From the NCBI RefSeq assembly GCF_013363995.1, contig NZ_JABWGO010000003.1, positions 248,001 through 312,000 of the forward strand: a stretch of 64,000 nt of DNA, in the 5' to 3' direction. This stretch comes from Nonomuraea rhodomycinica. Lineage in GTDB: Bacteria > Actinomycetota > Actinomycetes > Streptosporangiales > Streptosporangiaceae. The notes below the pieces were generated by a model. It saw only the letters and a list, made by a program, of their open reading frames with translations. It did no database searches and was not told where the DNA came from. Shown piece by piece: positions 1 to 8,495 of the stretch. A program made the translations under genes and the position numbers. Position 1 is the first letter of the stretch. The number at the start of each line of letters is the position of its first letter.

Positions 1-811
1 CGGCGGGGCCGCCGGTGAGCGCCTGGTAGCCGTGGTTGGCGTACCGCCCGGCCTCCCGGGCCGTCGGCGCGCCCGGCGTGGGCATGTAGCCGACCTCGCC
101 GGCGCCGCCCGTGGCGCCGCGGTGCATCCGCCCGCCCAGCACCACGGCCGCGCCGATGCCCTCGTCGGCCCACAGCAGCACGAAGTCCGGATGGCCGCGG
201 GCGGCGCCGTGGGCCTGCTCGGCCAGCGCGGCGAGGTTGACGTCGTTCTCCACCGCGACGGGCACGCCGAGCCCCGCCGACAGCGCCGGCACGAGGCCGG
301 GGATCTGCCAGCCGGGCATGTCCTTGGCCGTGGCGTACCCCAGGGCGCCCGTGGACGGGTCCAGGGCGGCCTGCACGCCGATCACCACCTGGCGCAGCGG
401 CCCGGGCGGCCTCGCGCCCTCCAGGGCCGCGTTGAGCCGCTCGACCAGCTCGCCGCCGGGGCGGCGCGGCGTGGGCAGCGTGTGCTCGCCGACGACGGCG
501 CCGGTGATGTCGGCGACGCGGGCCTCGATGCGGTCCGGGGTGACGTCCAGCGCGCCCACGTACGCGGCGGCGGGGTTGATCCGGTAGACCTCCGCCGTAC
601 GGCCCGGCAGGCCCTCGCGGACGCCGTCCAGCACGACCAGGCCGGCCTCCTGGAGGCGGGCGAGGAGCTGGGAGGCCGTCGGCTTCGACAGGCCGGTCAG
701 GGCGCCGATCTCGGGGCGGGTGAGCGGCCCGCGGTCGAGCAGGACCCGCAGGGCGGCGCGGTCGTTGATGGCGCGCAGCAGGCTCGGAGTCCCGGGGACC
801 GGACCGTTCAC
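1..811 (-). CDS. ROK-family transcriptional repressor (3' end outside window)
   Basis: Likely a sugar-responsive repressor of the NagC/XylR (ROK) group. The first 65 or so residues form a MarR-like winged helix (LTRPEIGALTGLSKPTASQLL). A ROK kinase-like fold follows, with the sugar-site segment ENDVNLAALAEQ and the glycine-rich GATGGAGEVGYMP. The GTG start at 811 has GGAG 5 nt upstream. The C-terminal end, where the zinc-binding cysteine cluster of ROK proteins normally lies, runs off the window, so it cannot be judged. A perfect palindrome 22 nt upstream fits autoregulation. The ligand is unknown; the glycoside genes further along the window make a sugar plausible, but that is inference. Confidence 0.9.
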   Translation of the reverse strand, partial: MNGPVPGTPSLLRAINDRAALRVLLDRGPLTRPEIGALTGLSKPTASQLLARLQEAGLVVLDGVREGLPGRTAEVYRINPAAAYVGALDVTPDRIEARVADITGAVVGEHTLPTPRRPGGELVERLNAALEGARPPGPLRQVVIGVQAALDPSTGALGYATAKDMPGWQIPGLVPALSAGLGVPVAVENDVNLAALAEQAHGAARGHPDFVLLWADEGIGAAVVLGGRMHRGATGGAGEVGYMPTPGAPTAREAGRYANHGYQALTGGPA

Positions 812-832
812 GTGTGCTCCTTCGCTCCTCGG

Positions 833-853
833 AGTTAGGAAACTTTCCTAACT
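833..853. promoter_or_regulatory. ROK operator, perfect 21-bp palindrome
   Basis: Ten-base arms AGTTAGGAAA and TTTCCTAACT flank a single central C with no mismatch. It sits directly upstream of the ROK gene (start 811) and upstream of the divergent helD. The core TTAGGAAA/TTTCCTAA is of the type recognised by actinobacterial ROK repressors, so autoregulation is likely. A role at helD is only possible. Confidence 0.8.
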
Positions 854-906
854 CATCGCGAACGTAAGGAGCCGGCGGGGCCCTGGTCAAGAGCCGAAAC
901 CAAGCC

Positions 907-3330
907 GTGACCGTACCTGGCCAAGGGGATGACGCGGAAAGATGGGAGTGCCTCAACAGGCGTGCTAGTGTCGTCGTTTGTCGTAACAACAAGCAGAATG
1001 GCCCGGAGTGTCCCATTAACAACAATAATGGTCTGGCGGCAACCCGTCAAACGGAGCTCGCCAGGGAGCAGGAGTACGTCGCCCGCCTCTACGCGCGGCT
1101 CGACACGCTGCGCGACCGCACCCAGCGTCAGCTCAAGGAGGTGCTGGCCACGGGCGCCGTGGGAACGATGCAGAACCGCTCCGAACGCGACACCTTCGCC
1201 GGCATGTACGCCTCCCGGCTGGCCCGGCTGTGGGCGGTCGAGCGGGGCCTGGTCTTCGGCCGCCTCGACCACGTCGAGGAGGGCCGCCTCTACATCGGCA
1301 AGCTCGGCCTCACGGACGACGAGCAGGACCGGCTGCTCATCGACTGGCGCGCCCCCGTCGCGCAGCCCTTCTACCGCGCCACCCCGGCCGCGCCCATGGG
1401 CCTGACCCGCCGCCGGCACCTGCAGACCAAGGGCCGCGTGGTCATCGGCGTCGACGACGACCTGCTCGACCTCGACGCGCTCAGCGACGACGACCGCGCG
1501 ACGCTCAACGGCGAGGCCGCGCTGCTCGCCGCGCTCGACGAGCAGCGCACCGGGCGCATGCGCGACATCGTCGCCACCATCCAGGCCGAGCAGGACCGGG
1601 TGATCCGCTCCGACCTCAACGGCGTCCTCGTCGTCCAGGGCGGCCCCGGCACCGGCAAGACCGTCGTCGCCCTGCACCGCGCCGCCTACCTCCTCTACAC
1701 CCACCGCGAGCGGCTGGAGCGGCGCGGCGTCCTCGTCCTCGGCCCCAACCCGACGTTCCTGCGCTACATCGAGCAGGTCCTTCCCTCCCTCGGCGAGAAC
1801 GACGTGCTGCTGTCCACGGTCGGTGAGCTCTACCCCGGCCTGACCGCCACCGCCCGCGAGCGGCCGGAGGTGGCCGCGGTCAAGGGCGACGCGCGGATGG
1901 CGGAGGTGATCGCCCGTGCCGTGCGCGACCGGCAGCGCGTGCCGCGCAAGCCGATCGAGCTCGACCTCGGCCGGCACGCCCTGACCATCGACCGGGCCAT
2001 GCTCGACGCGGCCCGGGGCAAGGCCACCCGCTCGCGCCGCCCGCACAACCAGGCCCGCGCGGTCTTCGTCCGGTCGCTGCTCAACGCCCTCGCCCGGCAG
2101 GCCGCCCGCAAGCTCGGCAAGGGCCTCATCGACGAGGACGAGCTGGCCGACCTGCGCGAGGAGCTGCGCACCGAGCCCGCGGTCAAGTCCGCGCTCAACC
2201 GGCTGTGGCCGTACCTCACGCCGCAGCGGCTGCTGCTCGGCCTGTACGGCTCGCCCGAACAGCTCGGCCACGCCGCCGCCGCGCTCACCCCCGAGGAACG
2301 CGCGCTGCTGCGCCGCGACGGCGGCGCCCCGTGGACCGAGTCGGACGTGCCGCTGCTGGACGAGGCCGCCGAGCTGCTCGGCGAGATCGACGAGCAGGTG
2401 CTGCGCGCCACCGCGCTGCAGGCCGAGGAGCACGAGCGCGAGGCCGAACTGGCCTACGCGCGCGAGGTGCTGGAGCTGACCGGCCTGTCCGACGTCATGG
2501 AGGCCGAACGGCTGGCCGAGCGCCAGCGCGGCGAGGGCCCCTACCTCACCACCGCCGAGCGCGCCGCCGCCGACCGCTCCTGGGCCTACGGCCACGTCAT
2601 CGTGGACGAGGCGCAGGAGCTGTCGCCGATGGCGTGGCGGGCCGTCATGCGGCGGGTTCCCACCCGGTCGATGACCATCGTCGGCGACGTCGCCCAGACC
2701 GGGTCCGCGGCCGGCGCCCGGTCCTGGGGGGAGGTGCTCGACCCGTACGTGGCCGGGCGGTGGCGCCAGGAGCGGCTGACCGTCAACTACCGCACGCCGG
2801 TCGAGCTCATGGAGGTCGCCGCCCGGGTACTGGCCGCCATCGACCCGGCGCTGGAGCCGCCCGCCTCGGTGCGCGAGACCGGCGCGCGGCCGTGGGCGGC
2901 GCCGCTCGCGGAGCTGCCCGAGCTGGTCAAGGCGGAGGCGGCCGAGGGCGGCAAGGTCGCCGTCGTGGCGCCCGACGCGCTGCTGGCCGGCATCGGCGCG
3001 GCGGTCTCGCGGGCCGTGGACGGCGCGGTCGTGGTCGCGCCCGGCTCCGGCCGGAGCGGGGGAGCGGCGGCCCTCGACGCGCCGGTGGCCGTCATGGGCG
3101 TCGCCGAGGCCAAGGGGCTGGAGTTCGACTCGGTGATCGTGGCCGAGCCCGGCCGCGTCGTCGCCCAGTCGCCGCGCGGGCTCAACGACCTGTACGTCGC
3201 GCTGACCCGGGCCACGCGCCGGCTGGGCGTCGTCCACGAGGAGCCGCTGCCGGAGCCGCTGGCGGACCTCCCGGCGCGGGGGCGGGCGGGCCTCTCGCCG
3301 CAGGGACATCTCCCGACAAATGGTCTTTAG
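907..3330 (+). CDS. helD: HelD-family RNA polymerase recycling ATPase (UvrD-like)
   Basis: UvrD/Rep-like ATPase of the HelD type, which in actinobacteria binds stalled RNA polymerase and clears it from DNA; some members (HelR) give rifamycin tolerance. An N-terminal coiled coil (EQEYVARLYARLDTLRDRTQ) precedes Walker A GGPGTGKT near residue 245. The Walker B-like VDEAQELSP lies near 565, and the C-terminal LYVALTRATRRLGVV near 760. The start is uncertain. GTG 907 is the only usual in-frame start, but its first 40 or so residues are unlike the family, and an ATT at 1015 has GGAG 6 nt upstream. The ATG at 1028 is out of frame. No rifamycin-associated element is visible upstream, so HelR-type function is not established. 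Confidence 0.88.
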   Translation: MTVPGQGDDAERWECLNRRASVVVCRNNKQNGPECPINNNNGLAATRQTELAREQEYVARLYARLDTLRDRTQRQLKEVLATGAVGTMQNRSERDTFAGMYASRLARLWAVERGLVFGRLDHVEEGRLYIGKLGLTDDEQDRLLIDWRAPVAQPFYRATPAAPMGLTRRRHLQTKGRVVIGVDDDLLDLDALSDDDRATLNGEAALLAALDEQRTGRMRDIVATIQAEQDRVIRSDLNGVLVVQGGPGTGKTVVALHRAAYLLYTHRERLERRGVLVLGPNPTFLRYIEQVLPSLGENDVLLSTVGELYPGLTATARERPEVAAVKGDARMAEVIARAVRDRQRVPRKPIELDLGRHALTIDRAMLDAARGKATRSRRPHNQARAVFVRSLLNALARQAARKLGKGLIDEDELADLREELRTEPAVKSALNRLWPYLTPQRLLLGLYGSPEQLGHAAAALTPEERALLRRDGGAPWTESDVPLLDEAAELLGEIDEQVLRATALQAEEHEREAELAYAREVLELTGLSDVMEAERLAERQRGEGPYLTTAERAAADRSWAYGHVIVDEAQELSPMAWRAVMRRVPTRSMTIVGDVAQTGSAAGARSWGEVLDPYVAGRWRQERLTVNYRTPVELMEVAARVLAAIDPALEPPASVRETGARPWAAPLAELPELVKAEAAEGGKVAVVAPDALLAGIGAAVSRAVDGAVVVAPGSGRSGGAAALDAPVAVMGVAEAKGLEFDSVIVAEPGRVVAQSPRGLNDLYVALTRATRRLGVVHEEPLPEPLADLPARGRAGLSPQGHLPTNGL

Positions 3331-3984
3331 GGCGCTTGGGGGTGGCAGGCCAAGCATGTCCTACCTGCGAAAACTTGATGTTCCCGCTGATCGGGACACG
3401 GTTGACATCTGAGGTGGAGTCGGTAGTTTGCTGCGCAGTCCAGCACGGGACTTGGCCGGTTGGCCGTCTCTGACATCGTCGGATCCTGCGTCCGTGACGG
3501 AGCGTGACTCCGTCCACACAGCCAGGTGCAGGGCCGTCGGTCCGTCGAGTCGGGGCACCCCAGCCGGGCGGGGGGTTGGACCCGGGACGGGCCCGGTAGC
3601 CCAGTAGACAACGGAATTCCGCGCTCGCCGCCGACGAGACGGGTCCGGTCCGAAGGGTTTCCGGGCCCTCTTCCCGCTCTCGTGCGCAGGATCGCCATCA
3701 GCGCCGGGTGGTCCCACGGCTCCGTCTGACCGGGGATCACCCAGCCGCTCCCAGCCTCGCCACCCGCGATCCGCCCCCCGCCCGCCCGTCGCCCCGCGAC
3801 CATGCCCCATCGCTCCCCGACGCCGGGGTGTCGCCCCTGCCTGGGCCCCCTATTCTCGGAGGGGGACGCGCCTCGCGACCGGACGGTCGCCCAGGAGCGG
3901 TACCGTTTCGGCAAGAACGCGTTTCGCCCCGGGCACCGGCGGGGCTCCGCGGGGACCGCCCGCGGCGGAAGGGGAGCAGGCGGA
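3331..3984 (+). other. 654-bp intergenic region upstream of lnt
   Basis: No convincing protein gene on either strand. Contents: a sigma-A-like promoter at 3402-3429; an 80-nt segment (3589-3668) bounded by complementary GGGCCCGG and CCGGGCCC; and a C-rich stretch up to the lnt start. The region could be a long lnt leader or hold a small RNA. An open frame from 3802 continues into lnt, but its composition and the ribosome-binding site favour a start at 3985. Confidence 0.5.
3402..3429 (+). promoter_or_regulatory. Candidate sigma-A promoter
   Basis: A consensus -35 TTGACA (3402-3407) lies 16 bp from a -10 TAGTTT (3424-3429). The first gene downstream on this strand is lnt, more than 550 nt away, so the transcript would have a long leader or include an unrecognised small RNA. 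Confidence 0.4.
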
Positions 3985-6072
3985 GTGGTGAAGGAAAGGA
4001 CGGGCCTACCGCCCATCGGCGGCGATTCCACACGCCCCCGTCCCACCACCCCGTCCCACTCCGGCACGGGCGGCCTCACCGACGTAGCGCCCCCTGACCC
4101 CAGCGACACCGCCGCCGCCTCCCGGCCCCACAACGCCGCGGGCCCATCCTCGGAGACCCCGTCCCGCGGCTCCACCTCCGAGATTCCGTCCCGCGACTCC
4201 GCCTCTGACGCCCCGTCCGGCGAGACCGCTTCCGACGCCGAGTCCCGCGACTCCACCCTCGGCTCCTCGCCCCGTGGCCGCGCGGGCACCGCCTCCGAGA
4301 CGGCGTCTCGCGACTCCGCCGCCGGATCCTCACCTCGCGACCGCGCGGAGGCCGCCTCTGGTGTCGGCGTCTCGCACAGCCGCGCGGGCGCCGCGTCTCC
4401 CGTGAGCGCTACGCAGGCCGGGCCGCCCGCGAGTGCCGCGGCTCCCGAAAGCGCCGGGCCGCCCAAGAGCACCGCGCCGCCCGGCAGCCCCGCCGAGGAG
4501 GCCGCCGGCCCCGGAAGCCCGGCGCGTGAGCCCGCGCTCGTCCTGCTCGCCCGGGTGGTCGCCGCGGCCGCGGGCGGCGTGCTGATGTACCTCGCCTTCC
4601 CGCCGCTCGGCTGGTGGGTCACCGCGCCGCTCGGCATCACGCTCGTCGCCGCCTCCCTGTACGGCACCCGCCCCCGCCGCGCCGCCTGGCTGGGTTACCT
4701 GGCCGCCGCCGTCTTCCTCGTGCCCACGCTCTCCTGGGTGCGCACCATCGGCGACGACGTGTGGGCGATGCTCGTGGCGGTGGAGAGCCTGTTCTACGCC
4801 GGGATGGCGGCTCTGGCGTCACGGGTGTTCCGGCTGCGGCTGTGGCCGCTGTGGTTCGCCGGGCTGTGGGTGGCGATGGAGTGGGCGCGCGGGCTGGTGC
4901 CGATCGGCGGCTTCCCGTGGGCGCGGCTGGCCTTCAGCCAGGGCGAGTCGGCCTACACCCGCTTCGCCGCTCTCGGCGGCGCCCCGCTCGTGTCGTTCGC
5001 CGTCGTGCTGTCCGGCGCCCTACTGGCTCACGCCCTGGTGAATCACGTCCTTCCGGCGTACGCGCCCCGTCCCGCGCGACGCGGTGGGGCGCGGAAGCTG
5101 GCGCCGGTCGCGCTCGCCGTGGCGGTGCCCGCGCTCACGCTCGCCGTGCCCCATCCCGGCGACGAGGGCCGCACCGTCAACGTCGGCATCGTGCAGGGCA
5201 ACGTGCCCGGCCGCGGCATGTACGCCCTCGGCGACGAGCCGGCCGTCGTACTGAAGAACCACTCCGCCGAGACCGAGCGCCTGGCCGCGGCCGTGCGGGC
5301 GGGCAAGCTGCCCCGGCCCGACCTCGTCGTCCTGCCGGAGAACTCCACCGACATCGACCCCTACCGCGACGCGTTCGCCCGCGCGACCATCGACGCCTCG
5401 GTCAAGGCCGTGGGCGTGCCCACCCTGGTCGGCGCGGTCGTGGCCATCGGCGACACCGAGCGCGCCACCCGCAGCCTCGTCTGGGACCCGGTCACCGGGC
5501 CCGGCGCCCACTACGACAAGCAGAACCTGGTGCCCTTCGGCGAGTACACCCCGTTCAAGGACATCGTGCTGGCGCTGTGGGAGCGGGCGAGCCTGGTCGG
5601 CCGGCAGTCGGTGCCCGGCACCAGGCCGGGCGACCTGAAGATGGGGCCCGTGACGGTCGGCGCGGTCAACTGTTACGAGGTGGCCTACGACGGCACGGTC
5701 CGCGGCACCGTGCGCACCGGCGCGAGCCCGATCGTGGTGCAGACCAACAACGCCTCCTACGCGCTGTCCAACCTGCCGCCCCAGCAGCTCGCGATGTCGC
5801 AGATCCGGGCCGTGGAGCACAACCGCGCGGTCGTGACGGCCGCGACCACGGGGATCTCCGCGTACGTCACGCCGGACGGTAAGGTCTCCTGGCGTACCCG
5901 CGAGCTCGTCGCGGACATGAACGTGGTGACGGTGCCCGTGCGCACCCGCGAGACGATCGCCACCCGGGTCGGCGCGCTGCCCGAGTGGGCGCTGGCGCTG
6001 ATGGGCGTGGCGGCCGTGGGCGTCGCCGTGTGGCGGGGCAGGCGGCAAGGCGACCGGACGGGGAAGGGCTGA
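3985..6072 (+). CDS. lnt: Apolipoprotein N-acyltransferase with long disordered N-terminal extension
   Basis: Adds the third acyl chain to the N-terminal cysteine of lipoproteins at the outer face of the membrane. The Lnt part starts near residue 185 with several membrane helices (LMYLAFPPLGWW onward), then a nitrilase-fold domain. That domain shows a catalytic Glu in VVLPENSTD, Lys in HYDKQNLVPFGEYTP and Cys in GAVNCYEVAYDG. GTG 3985 is chosen because GGGGAG lies 8 nt upstream. At 695 aa it exceeds the usual length (about 520) by a Ser/Pro/Ala-rich extension carrying 9-aa repeats. A 2-nt gap separates it from the Ppm1 gene; in Mycobacterium tuberculosis these two activities are fused in one protein. 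Confidence 0.9.
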   Translation: MVKERTGLPPIGGDSTRPRPTTPSHSGTGGLTDVAPPDPSDTAAASRPHNAAGPSSETPSRGSTSEIPSRDSASDAPSGETASDAESRDSTLGSSPRGRAGTASETASRDSAAGSSPRDRAEAASGVGVSHSRAGAASPVSATQAGPPASAAAPESAGPPKSTAPPGSPAEEAAGPGSPAREPALVLLARVVAAAAGGVLMYLAFPPLGWWVTAPLGITLVAASLYGTRPRRAAWLGYLAAAVFLVPTLSWVRTIGDDVWAMLVAVESLFYAGMAALASRVFRLRLWPLWFAGLWVAMEWARGLVPIGGFPWARLAFSQGESAYTRFAALGGAPLVSFAVVLSGALLAHALVNHVLPAYAPRPARRGGARKLAPVALAVAVPALTLAVPHPGDEGRTVNVGIVQGNVPGRGMYALGDEPAVVLKNHSAETERLAAAVRAGKLPRPDLVVLPENSTDIDPYRDAFARATIDASVKAVGVPTLVGAVVAIGDTERATRSLVWDPVTGPGAHYDKQNLVPFGEYTPFKDIVLALWERASLVGRQSVPGTRPGDLKMGPVTVGAVNCYEVAYDGTVRGTVRTGASPIVVQTNNASYALSNLPPQQLAMSQIRAVEHNRAVVTAATTGISAYVTPDGKVSWRTRELVADMNVVTVPVRTRETIATRVGALPEWALALMGVAAVGVAVWRGRRQGDRTGKG
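4156..4362 (+). repeat. In-frame imperfect repeats in the lnt N-terminal extension
   Basis: About four 27-bp units encode variants of the 9-mer PSRDSASDA. Two longer 21-residue units follow, beginning SRDSTLGSSPRGR and SRDSAAGSSPRDR. Codons vary between copies, so these are older degenerate repeats and not a fresh expansion. The encoded segment is polar and probably disordered, lying before the first membrane helix. Confidence 0.75.
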
Positions 6073-6074
6073 TC

Positions 6075-6818
6075 ATGGAGACTCTTGGCCGAGTGCTCGT
6101 CATCGTGCCGACCTACAACGAGCGCGGCAACGTCCCGATGATCGTCGAGCGGGTGCGGGCGGCCCTGCCGGAGGCCCATCTGCTCGTGGTGGACGACAAC
6201 AGCCCCGACGGCACCGGCGAGGTCGCCGACGCGCTCGCGGCCGAGGACGACCACGTCCACGTCCTGCACCGGCCCGGCAAGGAGGGGCTCGGCGCCGCCT
6301 ACATCGAGGCGTTCCGCTGGGGCCTCGGCGAGGGCTACAACGTGCTGGTCGAGATGGACGCCGACGGCTCGCACCAGCCGGAGGAACTGCCCAAGCTGCT
6401 GGAGGCGCTGGCCGGCGGCGCCGACCTGGCCATCGGCTCGCGGTGGGTGCCCGGCGGCGAGGTGGTCAACTGGCCCGCCTCCCGCGAGCTGCTCTCGCGC
6501 GGCGCGAACATCTACACCCGGATCATGCTGGGTCTCGGGGTCCGCGACGCGACCGCGGGCTTTCGCGCCTACCGGGCCGAGACGCTCGAGAAGATCGGCC
6601 TGGCCGACGTCGAGTCGCAGGGCTACTGCTTCCAGGTCGACCTCACCCTGCGCACCGCGCGGCACGGGCTGCGGGTGGCCGAGGTGCCGATCACGTTCGT
6701 GGAGCGTACCGTCGGCACCAGCAAGATGAGCCGGCGCATCATGACCGAGGCGTTCTGGCGGATCGCCGTGTGGGGTTTCACGGGTCTGCCGGCCCGCTTC
6801 GCCAGGAGGCGCACCTGA
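6075..6818 (+). CDS. ppm1: Polyprenol monophosphomannose synthase (GT2)
   Basis: Transfers mannose from GDP-mannose to polyprenyl phosphate, making the donor for periplasmic mannosylation. GT2 fold with VPTYNERGN at the N-terminus, VDDNSPDGTGE near residue 40, the metal-binding EMDADGSHQPEE near 95 and GSRWVPGG near 130. It is a 247-aa soluble catalytic domain without a C-terminal membrane part, which fits a separate Lnt acting as partner as in other actinomycetes. The ATG at 6075 follows the lnt stop by 2 nt, so the two are translationally coupled. Confidence 0.93.
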   Translation: METLGRVLVIVPTYNERGNVPMIVERVRAALPEAHLLVVDDNSPDGTGEVADALAAEDDHVHVLHRPGKEGLGAAYIEAFRWGLGEGYNVLVEMDADGSHQPEELPKLLEALAGGADLAIGSRWVPGGEVVNWPASRELLSRGANIYTRIMLGLGVRDATAGFRAYRAETLEKIGLADVESQGYCFQVDLTLRTARHGLRVAEVPITFVERTVGTSKMSRRIMTEAFWRIAVWGFTGLPARFARRRT

Positions 6819-6887
6819 TCGCGGAACGCGGCGGCCCCGCCGGTCGTTGTTCCTTTCGTACGCGCGTGCGCTGAAATCGAGGAAACG

Positions 6888-7388
6888 ATGCGGCTCCTGC
6901 TGTTCCTGGCCTTCCTGGTCGTCCCCGTCCTGGAGATCTGGCTGCTCATCCAGGTCGGCTCGGTCATCGGCGGCTGGCCGACCGTGGCCCTGCTGATCGC
7001 CGACAGCCTGCTCGGCGCCTGGCTCGTGCGCCGCGAGGGCCGGCGCGCCTGGCGGGCGCTGCGGGAGGCGCTCGAGTCCGGACGCATGCCCGACCGGGAG
7101 CTGGCCGACGGCGGGCTCATCCTCGTGGGCGGCGCGCTGCTGCTGACCCCGGGCTTCTTCACCGACATCGCCGGGTTCCTGTGCGTGCTGCCGTTCACCC
7201 GGCCGTTGATGCGCCGCCTCGGGACGTGGTTCTTCGACCGCAGGGTCAAGCGCATGGCCGCCGCCTCACCGTACGCGCAGCTGTTCCCCCAGTCGTTCCC
7301 GGGCGCTCCCGACGCCGGGACGGGCGGCCCCGGAGGCGGCGGCAAGGTGGTCCACGGCGAGGTCCTGCGCGAGGACCGCGAGGCCTAG
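6888..7388 (+). CDS. fxsA: FxsA family membrane protein
   Basis: Small membrane protein of the FxsA (phage T7 exclusion suppressor) family; cellular role unknown. Two hydrophobic segments lie near residues 3-20 and 25-47, separated by PVLEIWLLIQVGSVIGGW, followed by a cytoplasmic helix and a third hydrophobic stretch around LLLTPGFFTDIAGFLCVLP, a family hallmark. The C-terminus is Gly/Pro-rich. GAGGA lies just before the ATG. It follows ppm1 by 69 nt and is probably in the same transcript. A G/C-rich double hairpin follows it. Confidence 0.88.
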   Translation: MRLLLFLAFLVVPVLEIWLLIQVGSVIGGWPTVALLIADSLLGAWLVRREGRRAWRALREALESGRMPDRELADGGLILVGGALLLTPGFFTDIAGFLCVLPFTRPLMRRLGTWFFDRRVKRMAAASPYAQLFPQSFPGAPDAGTGGPGGGGKVVHGEVLREDREA

Positions 7389-7463
7389 CCGGCCTTCTCC
7401 AGGGCGAAGGGCACGGTCCTTCACACGGAGGCGCTTCGCGCCATGGGGCATCCAGGCAGCGCC

Positions 7464-7499
7464 GTGGGGGGGCGAGCCCCCACACCCCCGTCCGGGGGT
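7464..7499. terminator. Tandem GC hairpins between convergent genes
   Basis: GTGGGGG/CCCCCAC (7464-7483) is followed at once by ACCCCC-gtcc-GGGGGT (7484-7499). More C-runs follow to about 7520, able to form alternative stems. It lies between fxsA (+) and the gene ending at 7590 (-), so a bidirectional terminator is likely. No U-tract is present, as is usual at this G+C. Confidence 0.6.
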
Positions 7500-7589
7500 C
7501 TTCCGACCCCCAGGCCCCCGGTCGTGGGCCAGATCGGTTCTCGGTTGTTCAAGCACCGGCAAACGCATAAGCCGGGCCAGGGCCCCGAT

Positions 7590-8495
7590 TCAGGATCCCG
7601 ACGTGGCTGTCGCCCCTGGTACGGCCGATGGCGGTGCGCCGGCGCCCTCGATCTTCTGCCTGATGTCCGACGGCACGGGTCCGGCAGGATCGATCATCAG
7701 CACGACCTGCCCAGGTGCGTAAGGCTCGACGCTTGTCACCCGCCAAGCCGGGTCGATCTTCGGCCGGGAGGTGAGGTCCCCGTAGCCGCGCCCGTCCGGA
7801 AGGGACCACTGGACGTTGTAACGCGCGATCGTCACGTGCCTCTGGGCGATCATCGTCTCCGCCTCGGCGACGGTGCGCCCCTCGACTGAGACGCCTTCCA
7901 GGGCTTCGCCCTTCGCCGTCGAGGTGTTGGTGGAGGCGTAGGGCTCGCCGGAGCGGGCGGCCCGCCCGAGAACCACCGTGGCCTTGCCGGTGAACCCCGC
8001 CTCGATGCGCAGACCGATCGGGCACTGGGCGCCGCTCGCCGTCCGGCAGGACGGGTCGTCGACGGTGTCGATCTTCTGTCCTCCTTCCATCATCACGATG
8101 CTCCCCACCACGCTGGGCGAGACGGGGACCAGCTTCAGATCGATGTCGAAGCCGCACGCGCGGAAGTCGTTCCTGAGGCGCTCATGGCCGGCCAGCGGAT
8201 CCATGATGCGGGCGACCACATAGTCATGGTCCTTGGAGCAGGTCACGGCGGCCTGAGCCGTGGACGCGTTCTGTCCGGTCACCACGGTTGCCGCCACCGC
8301 GGCGACGGCCGCTGCGGCGGCGGCGATGGCCGGGCGGCCCGCGAGCCGTGACCGCCTGCGGGACGGACGGGCCGAGCCCGGTTCTTGAGGTGGTGACGTC
8401 ACAGGTCTGGTCATCTCGGCCATGAGGTGGGCCTTTCGTAGCGCATGGCGACCGCTGGGAAGGTCACGCTCCTCGGGAATGAGCGGATCTGTCAT
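7590..8495 (-). CDS. Single-pass membrane protein, putative partner of the adjacent ECF sigma factor
   Basis: I do not recognise the domain. About 54 cytoplasmic residues include LPSGRHALRKAHLMAEM, a pattern common in proteins paired with actinobacterial ECF sigma genes. One Ala/Val-rich membrane helix (about 54-72) and an extracytoplasmic region of about 220 residues with four cysteines follow. Its C-terminal half (VEGRTVAEAETMI, then LTSRPKIDPAWRVTSV) faintly recalls PASTA-like repeats. The ATG overlaps the sigma gene stop (ATGA) and has GGAGGA upstream, so the two are co-translated. Inference: a membrane regulator of the sigma factor, though no zinc-binding anti-sigma motif is present. Confidence 0.6.
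   Translation of the reverse strand: MTDPLIPEERDLPSGRHALRKAHLMAEMTRPVTSPPQEPGSARPSRRRSRLAGRPAIAAAAAAVAAVAATVVTGQNASTAQAAVTCSKDHDYVVARIMDPLAGHERLRNDFRACGFDIDLKLVPVSPSVVGSIVMMEGGQKIDTVDDPSCRTASGAQCPIGLRIEAGFTGKATVVLGRAARSGEPYASTNTSTAKGEALEGVSVEGRTVAEAETMIAQRHVTIARYNVQWSLPDGRGYGDLTSRPKIDPAWRVTSVEPYAPGQVVLMIDPAGPVPSDIRQKIEGAGAPPSAVPGATATSGS

Noticed and set aside
32..838. Long plus-strand frame antisense to the ROK gene
   Set aside because: Pro/Gly/Arg/Ala-rich translation without domains; it is the shadow of the ROK gene in high-GC DNA.
860..1010. Rifamycin-associated element upstream of helD
   Set aside because: No sequence close to the known 19-bp element could be found.
853..3357. Long minus-strand frame of 834 codons opposite helD
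   Set aside because: Low-complexity Gly/Arg/Val-rich translation. The plus strand encodes the intact HelD motifs.
3589..3668. Possible tRNA: complementary 8-nt ends and a GTAGCCCAGTAGA stretch resembling a D-arm
   Set aside because: No T-arm (no GGTTCGA-type loop next to the 3' end), the D-stem does not pair, and no anticodon stem can be drawn.
3802..3984. N-terminal start of lnt at ATG 3802
   Set aside because: No ribosome-binding site and composition unlike coding sequence, while GTG 3985 has GGGGAG at 8 nt.
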